Source: an uncultured Acinetobacter sp.
GTDB taxonomy: Bacteria; Pseudomonadota; Gammaproteobacteria; Pseudomonadales; Moraxellaceae
Reading direction: 5' to 3'
Assembly (NCBI RefSeq): GCF_947493735.1
Contig: NZ_CANLSL010000012.1
Coordinates: forward strand, 1 to 64,000
Length of the DNA stretch: 64,000 nt
This document shows positions 8,077-17,454 of this stretch, piece by piece. Numbering within the stretch: the first letter of the stretch is position 1; the number at the start of each line of letters is the position of its first letter. The notes beneath the pieces are model-generated. The model was not told where the DNA came from, did not search any database, and saw only the letters and a program-made list of their open reading frames with translations. The position numbers and the translations under genes are program-made.

Positions 8077-8091
8077 GAATAATGATTATTT
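8077..8091. promoter_or_regulatory. Fur-box-like palindrome upstream of the D,D-carboxypeptidase gene
   Basis: AATAATGATTATT (8078-8090) is a perfect 6-1-6 palindrome that matches the centre of the Fur 7-1-7 consensus TGATAATNATTATCA but not its outer bases. It is about 100 bp before the next gene. AT-rich chance is a real alternative. Confidence 0.3.
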
Positions 8092-8193
8092 GTACTATGC
8101 CTATTCAATAATTATGAAGAATCACTAGCTCTATCTATGAAAAAGGGCTAGGATTGGGCGCATATTTTTATCCCCAATATTCTGGATTGTTTC

Positions 8194-9687
8194 GTGTTCA
8201 CTGATTCTATTTTTACGCTTTTAGATCGCTTTTATTTAAAAAATAATAAGAAGGTGGAAATAGAAAATCCAAATCAGCACAAACAACACAGTCGTTGGGG
8301 TAAATTGCTTCAAATCACCACTATTGTGTTTAGCGCACAATTTAGCCAATTTGCTTGGGCAGATATTCTTAATATTGACCCTAAAACCGTCAATGCCGAA
8401 GCATGGATGATATACGATCCACACTCCAAGCAAATCATTGCACAGCACAATGCCGATGTACCACGAGCACCTGCATCATTGACTAAGATGATGGTTGCTT
8501 ATCTCACTTTAAAAGCCATTGAAAATGGGCAAATTCAGCTCAATCAGCAAGTCACCGTCCCTGCAATTGTTAATACCGTGCAATGGGATGAATCACAACT
8601 CAAACTTGAGCCAAATCAGCAGATTAGTGTGCATGAGTTACTTGCTGGTTTGATTATCATGTCGGCAAATGATGCGGCACTTACCCTTGCCACATTGATC
8701 GCAGGTGATGTAACAAGCTTTCTCGATCAAATGAATGTCATGGCAAATCAGCTTGGGATGCAACACACTCATTTTAGCAATCCATCAGGCATTACCATGC
8801 AAGATCATTTGTCCTCTGCGCATGATATGGCGATCTTGTCTTCGGCGATTGTTAATGATACGCCTGAGTTTTTGCAATATTCCAAACAACCCGAGTTTCG
8901 CTACAAAGACATTTATCATGAAGCCACCAATATTTTGCTCAAAAAAGACCTGAGTGTTGATGGCTTAAAAACTGGCTATACCAAAGCTGCTGGCTACAAC
9001 TTGGCACTCACAGCACAACGTAAAGATATGAACACTTTGCTTGATCGTCGCTTAGTCGTGGTGGTGATGGGCACGCCATCAAAACAAGCACGTGCCGATG
9101 AAGCGTATAAATTGCTCAATGCAGGATTTATCTATACGCAAAATCGCACACTAGAAACCACCATTCCAACAAAAGCAAATTTAGGCTTAAATCGTATCAT
9201 TGCTGATATCCCAGTGAGTAATGGTGTCGTCACCAATTATCCAGTCAAAATGCCTGCATCTAATGCACATACACTAAGTTTGCTTGAGCAATCCGCAATT
9301 ACATTGGACTTACGTCAATTTAATAATAGTGCCCTTCGTTTCATCGTTGATCAAGATACGATTAATCAGCATCAGTTAACACATCTTGGGTCTGACCATA
9401 TTGGTCAATCAACATTAGAGCCGATGAATACACCACAGCAACTCAATTATCAGATTAAACTATTACAACCTCGCCTCAATGCACCAATTTCGAGTCAAGC
9501 CCTCGCACTTGCAAATATCGAAGTGCAACAATTTGGACAGACGATCCAAGACATTCCTGTCACGGAAATGGTCGAGATTGAAGAAGCAACATGGTGGCAA
9601 AAACTTTTAACTTGGTTTGAAAATTTATTTTCTGCATGGCAAACAGATGCACAGAAAGCAGTCATCTACCCAATCCAATTGCCATAA
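8194..9687 (+). CDS. D-alanyl-D-alanine carboxypeptidase (PBP5/6 family, S11)
   Basis: A low-molecular-mass penicillin-binding protein that trims D-Ala from peptidoglycan stem peptides in the periplasm. A hydrophobic signal segment (LLQITTIVFSAQFSQFAWA) is followed by a likely cleavage before DILNID. The active-site motifs are SLTKMM (Ser nucleophile and Lys), SANDAA (SxN) and LKTGYT (KTG). The C-terminus has the PBP5_C-like beta domain and an amphipathic, Trp-rich tail (WWQKLLTWFENLFSAW) expected to lie on the inner membrane. The given start is GTG 8194 (497 residues); GTG 8254 (477 residues), next to AAGAAG, is equally possible and leaves a more normal leader. I do not assign dacA, dacC or dacD. 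Confidence 0.88.
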   Translation: MFTDSIFTLLDRFYLKNNKKVEIENPNQHKQHSRWGKLLQITTIVFSAQFSQFAWADILNIDPKTVNAEAWMIYDPHSKQIIAQHNADVPRAPASLTKMMVAYLTLKAIENGQIQLNQQVTVPAIVNTVQWDESQLKLEPNQQISVHELLAGLIIMSANDAALTLATLIAGDVTSFLDQMNVMANQLGMQHTHFSNPSGITMQDHLSSAHDMAILSSAIVNDTPEFLQYSKQPEFRYKDIYHEATNILLKKDLSVDGLKTGYTKAAGYNLALTAQRKDMNTLLDRRLVVVVMGTPSKQARADEAYKLLNAGFIYTQNRTLETTIPTKANLGLNRIIADIPVSNGVVTNYPVKMPASNAHTLSLLEQSAITLDLRQFNNSALRFIVDQDTINQHQLTHLGSDHIGQSTLEPMNTPQQLNYQIKLLQPRLNAPISSQALALANIEVQQFGQTIQDIPVTEMVEIEEATWWQKLLTWFENLFSAWQTDAQKAVIYPIQLP

Positions 9688-9926
9688 TTACCAAAGTTAA
9701 AATACTGAATAATTCCAATACAAGGAGTATGGATCAACACTTTAACTAGCGATTTGTCATGTGTGAAAAGATTGGCACTTTTTACATCAAAATACTGACC
9801 AATCAGTAAATGACAATGACTACATTCCATGCCATTATGAGTTAATTTTTAATCCTATTAAAACTATCGGGATTCAATCTCTCAGAATTTTTTATTCGAA
9901 TTTTTAACTCTCTCGGAGCTATAACA

Positions 9927-11207
9927 ATGGCTGAAAAACATCGTATTGTCATCGTCGGTGGTGGCGCAGGCGGTTTAGAGCTTGCAACGCAACTCGGACA
10001 ACGCATTGGTCGCAAAAAGCGTATTCAAATCACCTTAGTTGATGCAAACCTTACCCATATTTGGAAACCATTACTTCATGAAATCGCTGCAGGAACACTC
10101 AACCCTGCCAATGAAGAAGTGAATTATTTTGCCCACGCTAAGAAAAACCACTACAAATTTCAACTCGGCTATTTACAGTCTGTTGACCGTGACCGTAAAG
10201 AGATCGTCTTAGCACCACTTACACAAGGCAATATGAAACTTGCTGATGAGCGTCGTATTAGCTATGACACTTTAGTGCTTGCGATCGGTTCAACATCAAA
10301 TGACTTTGGCACTGCAGGCGCAAAAGAACATTGCCATTTCTTAGACAATCGTGCCCAAGCTGATGCTTTCCAACGTGATTTGTTGAACTTGTACTTGCAG
10401 GCGCATGCGATGCCACGTGAGAAGCCACTTAATATTACCATCATTGGTGCAGGTGCAACTGGTGTCGAACTGGCGGCTGAACTTCATCAAGCGGCGCAAG
10501 ATTTCCATCGCTATGGCTTAGATGGAATTGATCCAAATAAAGTAAAAATCAACGTCATCGAAGCGGCTGATCGCATCCTCCCCGCACTCTCTGAAAAAGT
10601 TGCAGATGGTGCGCTGAAACAATTGCAAAAGTATGGCATTCAAGTGCTCACTAAGCATCGTGTTGAAAAAATTGATGCAGATCATGTTTACTGCCAAGAC
10701 GGCATGGTCTTCGACGCCAATTTGAAAGTTTGGGCAGCAGGGATCAAAGCGCCTGCGGTGACACAAAACTTTGGCGTGAGCCTCGATCGTATCGGTCGTA
10801 TCAAAGTTTATGCCACATTACAAAGCATTGATGATTCAAGTATTTTTGCCTTTGGTGACTGTGCGCATTGTCAACCACTTGCCAATAAACCTGTACTTGC
10901 ACCACGTGCGCAAGTTGCCAGTCAACAAGCAGCTTTCCTCGTCGATGCGATCATTGCCAAAGTCTATGGTCGTCAGTTACCAATGTTCCAGTTCAATGAC
11001 AAAGGTTCATTGGTCTCATTGACACAAAACACTGCTGTAGGTGAATTGTTGGGTAGCATTCATGTCGAAGGCTTGGTCGCAAAAACCATGTACCATTCAC
11101 TTTATCGTGTCCATCAAGCGGCGATTTATGGCTACACTAAAGCAGGCTTGTTGACTGCACGTGACTTGTTTGGCAAAGGTACTGCGCCATTGGTGAAATT
11201 GCACTAA
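9927..11207 (+). CDS. ndh: Type II NADH dehydrogenase (NDH-2)
   Basis: A 426-residue flavoprotein that passes electrons from NADH to quinone without proton pumping. The FAD-binding Rossmann motif VIVGGGAGGLELA is at about 7-19. The second nucleotide (NADH) motif ITIIGAGATGVELAAEL is at about 170-186. FAFGDCAHC (about 308-316) is the C-terminal FAD-contact motif. The C-terminal helical region (about 380-426) is the usual membrane-surface anchor. TCTCGGAGC precedes the ATG. It is monocistronic with a strong terminator at 11236-11265. Confidence 0.92.
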   Translation: MAEKHRIVIVGGGAGGLELATQLGQRIGRKKRIQITLVDANLTHIWKPLLHEIAAGTLNPANEEVNYFAHAKKNHYKFQLGYLQSVDRDRKEIVLAPLTQGNMKLADERRISYDTLVLAIGSTSNDFGTAGAKEHCHFLDNRAQADAFQRDLLNLYLQAHAMPREKPLNITIIGAGATGVELAAELHQAAQDFHRYGLDGIDPNKVKINVIEAADRILPALSEKVADGALKQLQKYGIQVLTKHRVEKIDADHVYCQDGMVFDANLKVWAAGIKAPAVTQNFGVSLDRIGRIKVYATLQSIDDSSIFAFGDCAHCQPLANKPVLAPRAQVASQQAAFLVDAIIAKVYGRQLPMFQFNDKGSLVSLTQNTAVGELLGSIHVEGLVAKTMYHSLYRVHQAAIYGYTKAGLLTARDLFGKGTAPLVKLH

Positions 11208-11235
11208 ACGCAAGCTTAAACATTCCAACCCATTG

Positions 11236-11265
11236 AAAAGCACCAAACCATTTTGGTGCTTTTTT
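11236..11265 (+). terminator. Terminator of ndh
   Basis: The arms AAAAGCACCAAA and TTTTGGTGCTTTT, with a three-base loop, are followed by a T run. Confidence 0.85.
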
Positions 11266-11372
11266 ACACTTCTTTGCACAAATCTTGATTTTTTATGTAA
11301 ATTTCTTCGCCTTTTTACATTTAAGGCTTTAAAATAATGAGCTTTACAACTTAACAAGCGGATAGACCGACA

Positions 11373-11861
11373 ATGACAGTTATTGCAAATGACCACGTAG
11401 TAAAATTCAGCTACACACTAACCAATGGTGAAGGTCAAGTACTAGATCAATCAGACGCTGCCCATCCACTTGCTTATCTTCATGGCGCTGGCAACATTAT
11501 TCCAGGTCTAGAAAATGCACTTACAGGTAAAAGTGCTGGGGAAAAACTTGTTGTAAACGTACCTGCAGCTGAAGGCTACGGTGAATACGTTGCAGAGATG
11601 GTTCAAGAGGTACCACGTGAAATGTTCCAAGGCGTAGACAATGTAGAGCCTGGTATGCAGTTCCAAGCGCAAGCTCAAGATGGTGGCGTACAATTCGTTG
11701 TCGTAAAATCAGTAGAAGATGACGTTGTAATCATTGATGGTAATCACCCGCTTGCAGGTCAAGATTTGACTTTTGACGTTGAAATCGTCGAAGTACGTGT
11801 AGCGACTCAAGAAGAACTTGATCACGGTCACGTACATGGTGAAGGTGGTCATCACCACTAA
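11373..11861 (+). CDS. slyD: FKBP-type peptidyl-prolyl isomerase, SlyD type
   Basis: A 162-residue cytoplasmic prolyl isomerase and chaperone. The FKBP core opens with VVKFSYTLTNGEGQVLDQS. PLAYLHGAGNIIPGLENAL is the SlyD signature. An insert-in-flap domain (about 68-125) supplies chaperone activity. The C-terminal tail is short and His-rich (DHGHVHGEGGHHH), consistent with the Ni/Zn-binding tail of SlyD, which serves hydrogenase nickel delivery in other bacteria. No hydrogenase genes are in this window. A terminator follows at 11897. Confidence 0.92.
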   Translation: MTVIANDHVVKFSYTLTNGEGQVLDQSDAAHPLAYLHGAGNIIPGLENALTGKSAGEKLVVNVPAAEGYGEYVAEMVQEVPREMFQGVDNVEPGMQFQAQAQDGGVQFVVVKSVEDDVVIIDGNHPLAGQDLTFDVEIVEVRVATQEELDHGHVHGEGGHHH

Positions 11862-11896
11862 TCGCTTTGATAGCTTAGCTTTGAGTCAAGAACATT

Positions 11897-11925
11897 AAAA
11901 AGTGAGCATAACGCTCACTTTTTTA
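11897..11925 (+). terminator. Terminator of slyD
   Basis: The stem AGTGAGC / GCTCACT is followed by TTTTTTATT. Confidence 0.85.
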
Positions 11926-12059
11926 TTGCCTACAAGTTCAGATTGTTCTCAAAATACTTCTCTGCAGAAATAAATTTTCATAATTAATTGCTTTGCAAGT
12001 TTCCCAAATTACGTTATAGCTATGTGATAGCAAGACAATAAATGAGGGATTGCAGGATC

Positions 12060-12491
12060 ATGCTTACCGTAGAACACATCTTACAAAGTAAACCACAACA
12101 CGTCACTTTTACCATTACTCCCGAAGCCACTGTATTAGAGGCGATTAGCCTGATGGCAGACAAAGGCATTGGCGCACTGATCGTTACCGAACAAGATCGT
12201 GTAGTGGGCATCGTGTCTGAACGTGACTATGCACGTAAAGTCGCATTGATGGAACGCTCATCTTATGACACCTGCGTAGCAGATATCATGACTAGCAAAG
12301 TACTGACTATTGAGCGTAAAAATACTGTCCAAGAATGCTTAAATCTGATGACCGATCGACATTTGCGTCATTTACCTGTCGTTGAAAATGAGCAATTGAT
12401 CGGTTTGGTATCTATTGGTGATTTGGTCAAAGGTATTATTCAAGATCAGCAATCCTTGATCGAGCAATTGCAGAATTATATTGCGAGCTAA
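12060..12491 (+). CDS. Tandem CBS-domain protein
   Basis: A 143-residue protein made of one CBS pair (about 8-65 and 75-135), with the repeated motif VSERDYARKV and VSIGDLVKGII. Such stand-alone modules bind adenine nucleotides such as ATP, AMP or NAD and act as energy sensors; the partner is unknown. I chose ATG 12060 over the in-frame ATG 12042 because GAGGG (12045-12049) sits ten bases before it. No partner gene is adjacent: slyD lies upstream and a convergent KAS III gene downstream. Confidence 0.85.
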   Translation: MLTVEHILQSKPQHVTFTITPEATVLEAISLMADKGIGALIVTEQDRVVGIVSERDYARKVALMERSSYDTCVADIMTSKVLTIERKNTVQECLNLMTDRHLRHLPVVENEQLIGLVSIGDLVKGIIQDQQSLIEQLQNYIAS

Positions 12492-12552
12492 ACTAAAACC
12501 ATAAAACTACATGTCTACTCGCTAGAAAGACTCATCGCAGTAAACCACGAAT

Positions 12553-12615
12553 AAACCTTGCTTCTGCAATATTACAAATGCTTAACTGACTGGCATTATT
12601 GCTACTGCAAGGTTT
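12553..12615. terminator. Long bidirectional hairpin between convergent genes
   Basis: The outer arms AAACCTTGC (12553-12561) and GCAAGGTTT (12607-12615) enclose a second imperfect stem (GCAATA...TATTGC). A T run follows on the plus strand, and the KAS III stop lies at 12618. Confidence 0.6.
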
Positions 12616-12617
12616 TT

Positions 12618-13715
12618 CTATACTTTTTTAACAATCACAGAACCAATCGCGTAACCCGCACCGAACGAACTTAATAGTGCATACTCGCCGACATCCACTT
12701 GATCGGCACTTTGGTGCATGGCAATGATCACTCCTGCCGATGAGGTATTGGCATACTCAGCTAACACCATTGGCATCCGCTCTGGATCAACAGTTTTGCC
12801 TGCTATCATTTTTAAAATCAAACTATTCATATTAATATTGGCTTGGTGCATCCAAAAGCGTTTGATTTGATCTACCGACAACCCATTACGTTGCAATTGC
12901 ACCGCAATACGATCAGCAACCAACGGCACCACATCTTTAAAGACTTTACGACCATCTTGGCGAAAGACACGATCATCTCGTACTGCATCTTCACTGGCAT
13001 TTAAATAGCCAAAATTATTACGAATATTATTGGAATAAATCGTTTCTAAATAACAATTTAAAACTTCAAAGCCACTCTTATGCGTCTGCTCTATTATCGT
13101 TGCTGTTGCCACATCACCAAAAATAAAATGGCTATCTCTCGCACTAAAATCGACCTGCCCCGACATCACTTCAACATTGACCATGAGCACAGCTTTTGAG
13201 CCACTTTTCAACGCATCAACGGCTTGTTTGATCGCAAAAGTCGCCGATGCACAGGCAACATTCATATCAAAAGCATAGCCTTTGACCCCTAAGGCATTTT
13301 GGATTTCAATGGCGATGGCAGGATAAGCACGTTGAATACTCAAACTTGCAAAGATCACGACATCTATCTCATCGGCTGAAATATTGGCATTTTTCATTGC
13401 TTGTTTCGCTGCTTCAACGCCCATTTCTGCTTGCAATGAAAGTTCTTCATTGTTACGTTCAGTCAGCACTGGCATCATGCGATCAATATCTAATATTCCT
13501 GACTTTTCGACTACATAACGAGACTGAATCCCTGAAGCTTTCTCAATAAATTCCACCGTCGATGGCAATAATGCTTTTTTTGTTCCCTGTTCTATTTCTG
13601 CTGCATATTGCTGATTATATCGTGCGACATAAGTATTCAGACTTTCAACTAACTCCTCATTACTGATCTGATCTTTTGGTGCATACACTCCTGTCCCTGT
13701 AATACGAATACTCAT
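12618..13715 (-). CDS. Beta-ketoacyl-ACP synthase III (FabH-like)
   Basis: A thiolase-fold KAS III, 365 residues from ATG 13715 (GGAAG five bases upstream; the in-frame ATG at 13727 is less likely). The catalytic triad is visible: Cys in [10 protein letters not shown], His in [10 protein letters not shown] and Asn in [10 protein letters not shown]. The C-terminal [10 protein letters not shown] is the usual glycine-rich end. It condenses acetyl-CoA or another acyl-CoA with malonyl-ACP to start fatty-acid chains. It is about 45 residues longer than E. coli FabH, with the extra length in an N-terminal insert ([16 protein letters not shown] region, about 25-60). That resembles the longer KAS III of Acinetobacter and Pseudomonas, so I give no symbol. 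It is not in a fab operon. Confidence 0.88.
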   Translation of the reverse strand: MSIRITGTGVYAPKDQISNEELVESLNTYVARYNQQYAAEIEQGTKKALLPSTVEFIEKASGIQSRYVVEKSGILDIDRMMPVLTERNNEELSLQAEMGVEAAKQAMKNANISADEIDVVIFASLSIQRAYPAIAIEIQNALGVKGYAFDMNVACASATFAIKQAVDALKSGSKAVLMVNVEVMSGQVDFSARDSHFIFGDVATATIIEQTHKSGFEVLNCYLETIYSNNIRNNFGYLNASEDAVRDDRVFRQDGRKVFKDVVPLVADRIAVQLQRNGLSVDQIKRFWMHQANINMNSLILKMIAGKTVDPERMPMVLAEYANTSSAGVIIAMHQSADQVDVGEYALLSSFGAGYAIGSVIVKKV

Positions 13716-14052
13716 CAATACTTCCATTTTGCTTCAATCTTTCTGCAATCATTTTGTCACAGAGAAAGAAAAATGAGGATGACGGAAATGATCTTTTACA
13801 TCGGTTAAATTTAGACAAGAATGTGCAAAATAATTGGTTTTTAACGTTCTAATTCTAGCTTAAATTTTAAAATGATAAACTTTTTACAGAAATTTCATTA
13901 AGTTAATAAATATATTGCGCCTTGCGATTGGCATTTTCAACCTTTTCGCTTTGATCTTTCATACCACACAGCTCACAGAAATTCACATTAAGACTATCTC
14001 AAAACAAAAAAACGCATCCGAAGATGCGTTTTTAAGATTATTAATTACAGTC
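13716..14052. other. Intergenic region between the KAS III gene and sdhB
   Basis: About 340 AT-rich bases hold the KAS III promoter (high-coordinate end is its upstream side) and the sdh terminator at 14005-14033. No other feature is seen. Confidence 0.5.
14005..14033 (-). terminator. Terminator of the sdhCDAB operon
   Basis: The stem AACGCATC / GATGCGTT has a four-base loop and a T run on the minus strand, 20 bp past the sdhB stop. Confidence 0.85.
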
Positions 14053-14763
14053 TTAACCTGCTTGATCAAGCAACATGCTACGGATATGACCGATCGCTTT
14101 AGTTGGATTCAAGCCTTTAGGACAGACTGATACGCAGTTCATGATGCCCTTACAACGGAACAAGCTGAATGGATCATCAAGACGTGACAAACGATCTTGA
14201 GTCGCTGTATCACGAGAGTCAATGATAAAGCGGTACGCATTCAACAGCGCAGAAGGACCTAAGAACTTGTCAGGGTTCCACCAGAACGATGGGCAAGCTG
14301 TTGAACAACAAGCACAAAGAATACATTCATATAGACCATCAAGATGCTCACGATCTGCTTGAGATTGTAGACGCTCTTTCGGTGGTGCAGGTTGATCATT
14401 GATCAAGAATGGCTGAATTTTGTTGTATTGATCGTAGAACTGATTCATATCCACAACAAGATCTTTCACCACTGGCAAACCTGGCAATGGACGAATCGTG
14501 ATCTCATTTGGTAGATCATTCAAGTTCCAAAGACAAGCCAAACCATTTTTACCATTGATGTTGACACCATCAGATCCACAAATCCCTTCACGGCATGAAC
14601 GACGGAAGGTCAAAGTTTCATCTTGTACTTTCAGCGCCAACAATGCGTCAAGCAACATACGATGACTATCTAAAAGCTCAAGCTTAAAGGTTTGCATGTA
14701 TGGTGCTTTATCCTTATCAGGATCATAGCGGTAGATATGAAATGTACGTGTACCTCTACTCAT
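14053..14763 (-). CDS. sdhB: Succinate dehydrogenase iron-sulfur subunit
   Basis: A 236-residue subunit of complex II, which oxidises succinate to fumarate and reduces quinone. It carries the three Fe-S cluster sites in order: SCREGICGSDG...GLAC for [2Fe-2S] (about 55-80), CILCACCSTACPSFWW for [4Fe-4S] (about 148-163) and CKGIMNCVSVCPKGLNP for [3Fe-4S] (about 205-221). It is the last gene of sdhCDAB, 14 bp after sdhA, and is followed by a terminator. Confidence 0.97.
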   Translation of the reverse strand: MSRGTRTFHIYRYDPDKDKAPYMQTFKLELLDSHRMLLDALLALKVQDETLTFRRSCREGICGSDGVNINGKNGLACLWNLNDLPNEITIRPLPGLPVVKDLVVDMNQFYDQYNKIQPFLINDQPAPPKERLQSQADREHLDGLYECILCACCSTACPSFWWNPDKFLGPSALLNAYRFIIDSRDTATQDRLSRLDDPFSLFRCKGIMNCVSVCPKGLNPTKAIGHIRSMLLDQAG

Positions 14764-14777
14764 CTGAATTCTCCCAA

Positions 14778-16673
14778 TTAGAATGTACGTGGCTTAGGTT
14801 CAATCGCTTCAACCGACAATGGGGTAAAACGAACTGGCTTGTACTCTAGACGATTGTCAGACGAATACCATAAAGTATGCTTCATCCACTCATCATCACG
14901 ACGACCATAAGAATAGTCTGGGTGATCAGCAGGAAGTTCATAGTCAACAACTGTATGTGCACCACGACACTCTTTACGCGCAGCCGCAGAGATCAAAGTC
15001 GCTTTCGCCACTTCATACAAGTTCTCAACCTCTAAAGCTTCGACACGTGCCGTATTAAATACTTTAGATTTGTCTTTCAAGTGAATATTGCGTACACGTG
15101 GTTCGATCGCAAGAATTTGCTTCACACCTTCATCAAGCAATGCTTGAGTACGGAATACACCTGCGTGATCTTGAACAATGTTGCGAATCGCATCGGCAAC
15201 TTCTTGTGCATTCTCGCCTTCAGTTGATTCATCTAGCTTACGTACACGTGCCAAAGTTTGTTCTAAAACATCATTAGGCAGTGGCGTATACTCATCACCG
15301 TGATGCTTAGTCACGTAATCAATGATGGTTTCACCCGCAGCTTTACCAAATACCACAAGGTCAAGCAATGAGTTGGTACCTAGACGGTTTGCACCATGTA
15401 CAGATACACAAGAACACTCACCGATCGCATAAAGACCTTTTACAGGTTTCACGTAATCACGTGTACCTTGGTAAGAATATTCTTTGGTTTCTTTATTATA
15501 GTGCGCAGAGAATTCACCCTCTTCCACACCATGCGGCACAACCACTTGACCGTGTTTATTGGTCGGAATACCACCCATTTGGTAATGAATGGTTGGTACA
15601 ACAGGGATTGGCTCTTTAGTACAGTCCACGTTAGCGAATTTTTTACCAATCTCAAATACAGATGGTAGACGCTTCATGATGGTATCTGCACCCAAGTGCG
15701 TCAAATCAAGCAAGATGTAGTCTTTATTTGGACCACAACCACGACCTTCTTTGATCTCTTGATCCATAGAACGTGATACGAAGTCACGTGGCGCCAAGTC
15801 TTTCAATGTCGGTGCATAACGCTCCATGAATGGCTCACCAGAGTCATTACGAAGTACACCACCCTCACCACGACAACCTTCAGTCAACAATACGCCTGCG
15901 CCTGCTACACCTGTCGGGTGGAACTGCCAGAATTCCATATCTTGCAATGGAATACCTGCACGAGCAGCCATACCTAGACCATCACCCGTATTGATATAGG
16001 CATTGGTAGATGCACGGTATACACGACCTGCACCACCAGTTGCAAACAATGTTGCTTTGGCTTGGAATACCGCAATATTACCAGTTTCTTGATCGTACGC
16101 AGTCACACCAAGCACATCACCAGCTTCGTTACGAATCAGATCCAATGCGATCCATTCAACGAAGAACTGTGTACCCATTTTCACATTGCTTTGATATAGC
16201 GTATGAAGAAGTGCGTGACCTGTACGGTCGGCTGCAGCACATGCACGTGGTACAGCTTTTTCACCATAGTTTGCAGAGTGACCACCGAATGGACGTTGAT
16301 AAATCGTGCCATCTTCATTACGGTCAAAAGGCATACCAAGATGCTCTAACTCATACACAACATGCGGTGCTTCACGACACATAAACTCGATCGCATCTTG
16401 GTCACCTAACCAATCCGAACCTTTGACTGTGTCATAGAAGTGATAGTGCCAATTGTCTTCTTGCATATTACCAAGAGATGCACCGATACCACCCTGAGCA
16501 GCAACTGTATGTGAACGTGTTGGGAAAACTTTGGTCAAAACGGCAACTTTCAAACCTGCTTGAGCAAGCTGATAAGAAGCACGCATACCAGAACCACCAC
16601 CACCAACGATGACTGCATCGAAAGATAGTGTTTGAATATTTGAATAATCTATTTTAGGGATATTTGCGCCCAT
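14778..16673 (-). CDS. sdhA: Succinate dehydrogenase flavoprotein subunit
   Basis: A 631-residue FAD subunit. The dinucleotide fold is VIVGGGGSGMRASYQLA (about 21-37). SHTVAAQGGIGASLGN holds the His that links FAD covalently. Active-site segments HPTGVAGAGVLLTEGCRGEGG and RDFVSRSMDQEI are clear. The C-terminal RxxxD region ends with RYEPxP-like KPVRFT. Position and spacing (12 bp after sdhD) fit the operon. Confidence 0.97.
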   Translation of the reverse strand: MGANIPKIDYSNIQTLSFDAVIVGGGGSGMRASYQLAQAGLKVAVLTKVFPTRSHTVAAQGGIGASLGNMQEDNWHYHFYDTVKGSDWLGDQDAIEFMCREAPHVVYELEHLGMPFDRNEDGTIYQRPFGGHSANYGEKAVPRACAAADRTGHALLHTLYQSNVKMGTQFFVEWIALDLIRNEAGDVLGVTAYDQETGNIAVFQAKATLFATGGAGRVYRASTNAYINTGDGLGMAARAGIPLQDMEFWQFHPTGVAGAGVLLTEGCRGEGGVLRNDSGEPFMERYAPTLKDLAPRDFVSRSMDQEIKEGRGCGPNKDYILLDLTHLGADTIMKRLPSVFEIGKKFANVDCTKEPIPVVPTIHYQMGGIPTNKHGQVVVPHGVEEGEFSAHYNKETKEYSYQGTRDYVKPVKGLYAIGECSCVSVHGANRLGTNSLLDLVVFGKAAGETIIDYVTKHHGDEYTPLPNDVLEQTLARVRKLDESTEGENAQEVADAIRNIVQDHAGVFRTQALLDEGVKQILAIEPRVRNIHLKDKSKVFNTARVEALEVENLYEVAKATLISAAARKECRGAHTVVDYELPADHPDYSYGRRDDEWMKHTLWYSSDNRLEYKPVRFTPLSVEAIEPKPRTF

Positions 16674-16685
16674 GATCTCTTCCTA

Positions 16686-17051
16686 TCAATTCGCCCAGAA
16701 AATCTGGATACCCCAGATCGCATATACAAATACTGCAATAATCACTGCAGACGTTAATACGAGGCGTAAACCTGATGCAGATGGACCCATTTGACGAGTC
16801 GTGACATAGTCAGTAAAAACCTGCCACATCCCGATCCAAGCATGTGCAACCAATGCCAAAATCGACAACAAAGATAAAATCTTCATCGGCAATGTCATCA
16901 TAAATCCAGACCATTGCTCATAGCTGAATCCGCCATTGCAGAGAATCCAACCAAACATCACAACCGTATAGATTGCCAAAATTACGGCACTCACACGTTG
17001 GATAAACCAATCTCGAGAGCCTGAGCCTGTTAAACCTGTAGCACTTTTCAT
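16686..17051 (-). CDS. sdhD: Succinate dehydrogenase membrane anchor subunit SdhD
   Basis: A 121-residue membrane protein with three hydrophobic segments (about 20-38, 52-76 and 93-117). GSGSRDWFIQRVSAVILAIYT is the usual N-terminal motif with the quinone-site Arg. HAWIGMWQVFTDYV contains the heme-ligand region (His and the Asp-Tyr pair). It starts one base after the sdhC stop, so translation is probably coupled. Confidence 0.93.
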   Translation of the reverse strand: MKSATGLTGSGSRDWFIQRVSAVILAIYTVVMFGWILCNGGFSYEQWSGFMMTLPMKILSLLSILALVAHAWIGMWQVFTDYVTTRQMGPSASGLRLVLTSAVIIAVFVYAIWGIQIFWAN

Positions 17052-17052
17052 A

Positions 17053-17454
17053 TTAGATCACAATCCATACAAATGCTGCGAGAATTCCAATCACAGACAA
17101 AATTAAAGCGATTGTCGCTGCAATACGACCACTCTTTAGTTCTTCAGCCACGCCAAGATCGGCAAGCAAATGCTTGACGCCAGCGATAAAGTGAAAAATT
17201 AGACCTGCAGCAAACACCCATACAATCAAACGTACAAAGATGTTGCCGAACACAACATTCTTCACGTAGTCAAATCCTTCTGGGGATGAAAGTGATTTAT
17301 CCAAGATCCAAAGTAGAACTGGTACCAGTAAAAATACGATGACACCTGATAGACGGTGTAAAATTGATGCAATAGCCACGGGTGATTTTAAGTTTACAGC
17401 TAAAACTTGACCCATGGACAAATTGACAGGTCTGTTGCTTTTCACAGCGGGCAT
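17053..17454 (-). CDS. sdhC: Succinate dehydrogenase cytochrome b556 subunit SdhC
   Basis: A 133-residue membrane anchor from ATG 17454. An in-frame GTG at 17469 is possible, but MPAVKSNRPVNLSM is the expected N-terminus. The motif SPVAIASILHRLSGVIVF holds the quinone-site Ser and Arg. HFIAGVKHLLADLG contains the heme-ligand His. Three membrane spans are clear. It is the first gene of the operon; a candidate Fur site lies 184 bp upstream. Confidence 0.93.
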   Translation of the reverse strand: MPAVKSNRPVNLSMGQVLAVNLKSPVAIASILHRLSGVIVFLLVPVLLWILDKSLSSPEGFDYVKNVVFGNIFVRLIVWVFAAGLIFHFIAGVKHLLADLGVAEELKSGRIAATIALILSVIGILAAFVWIVI

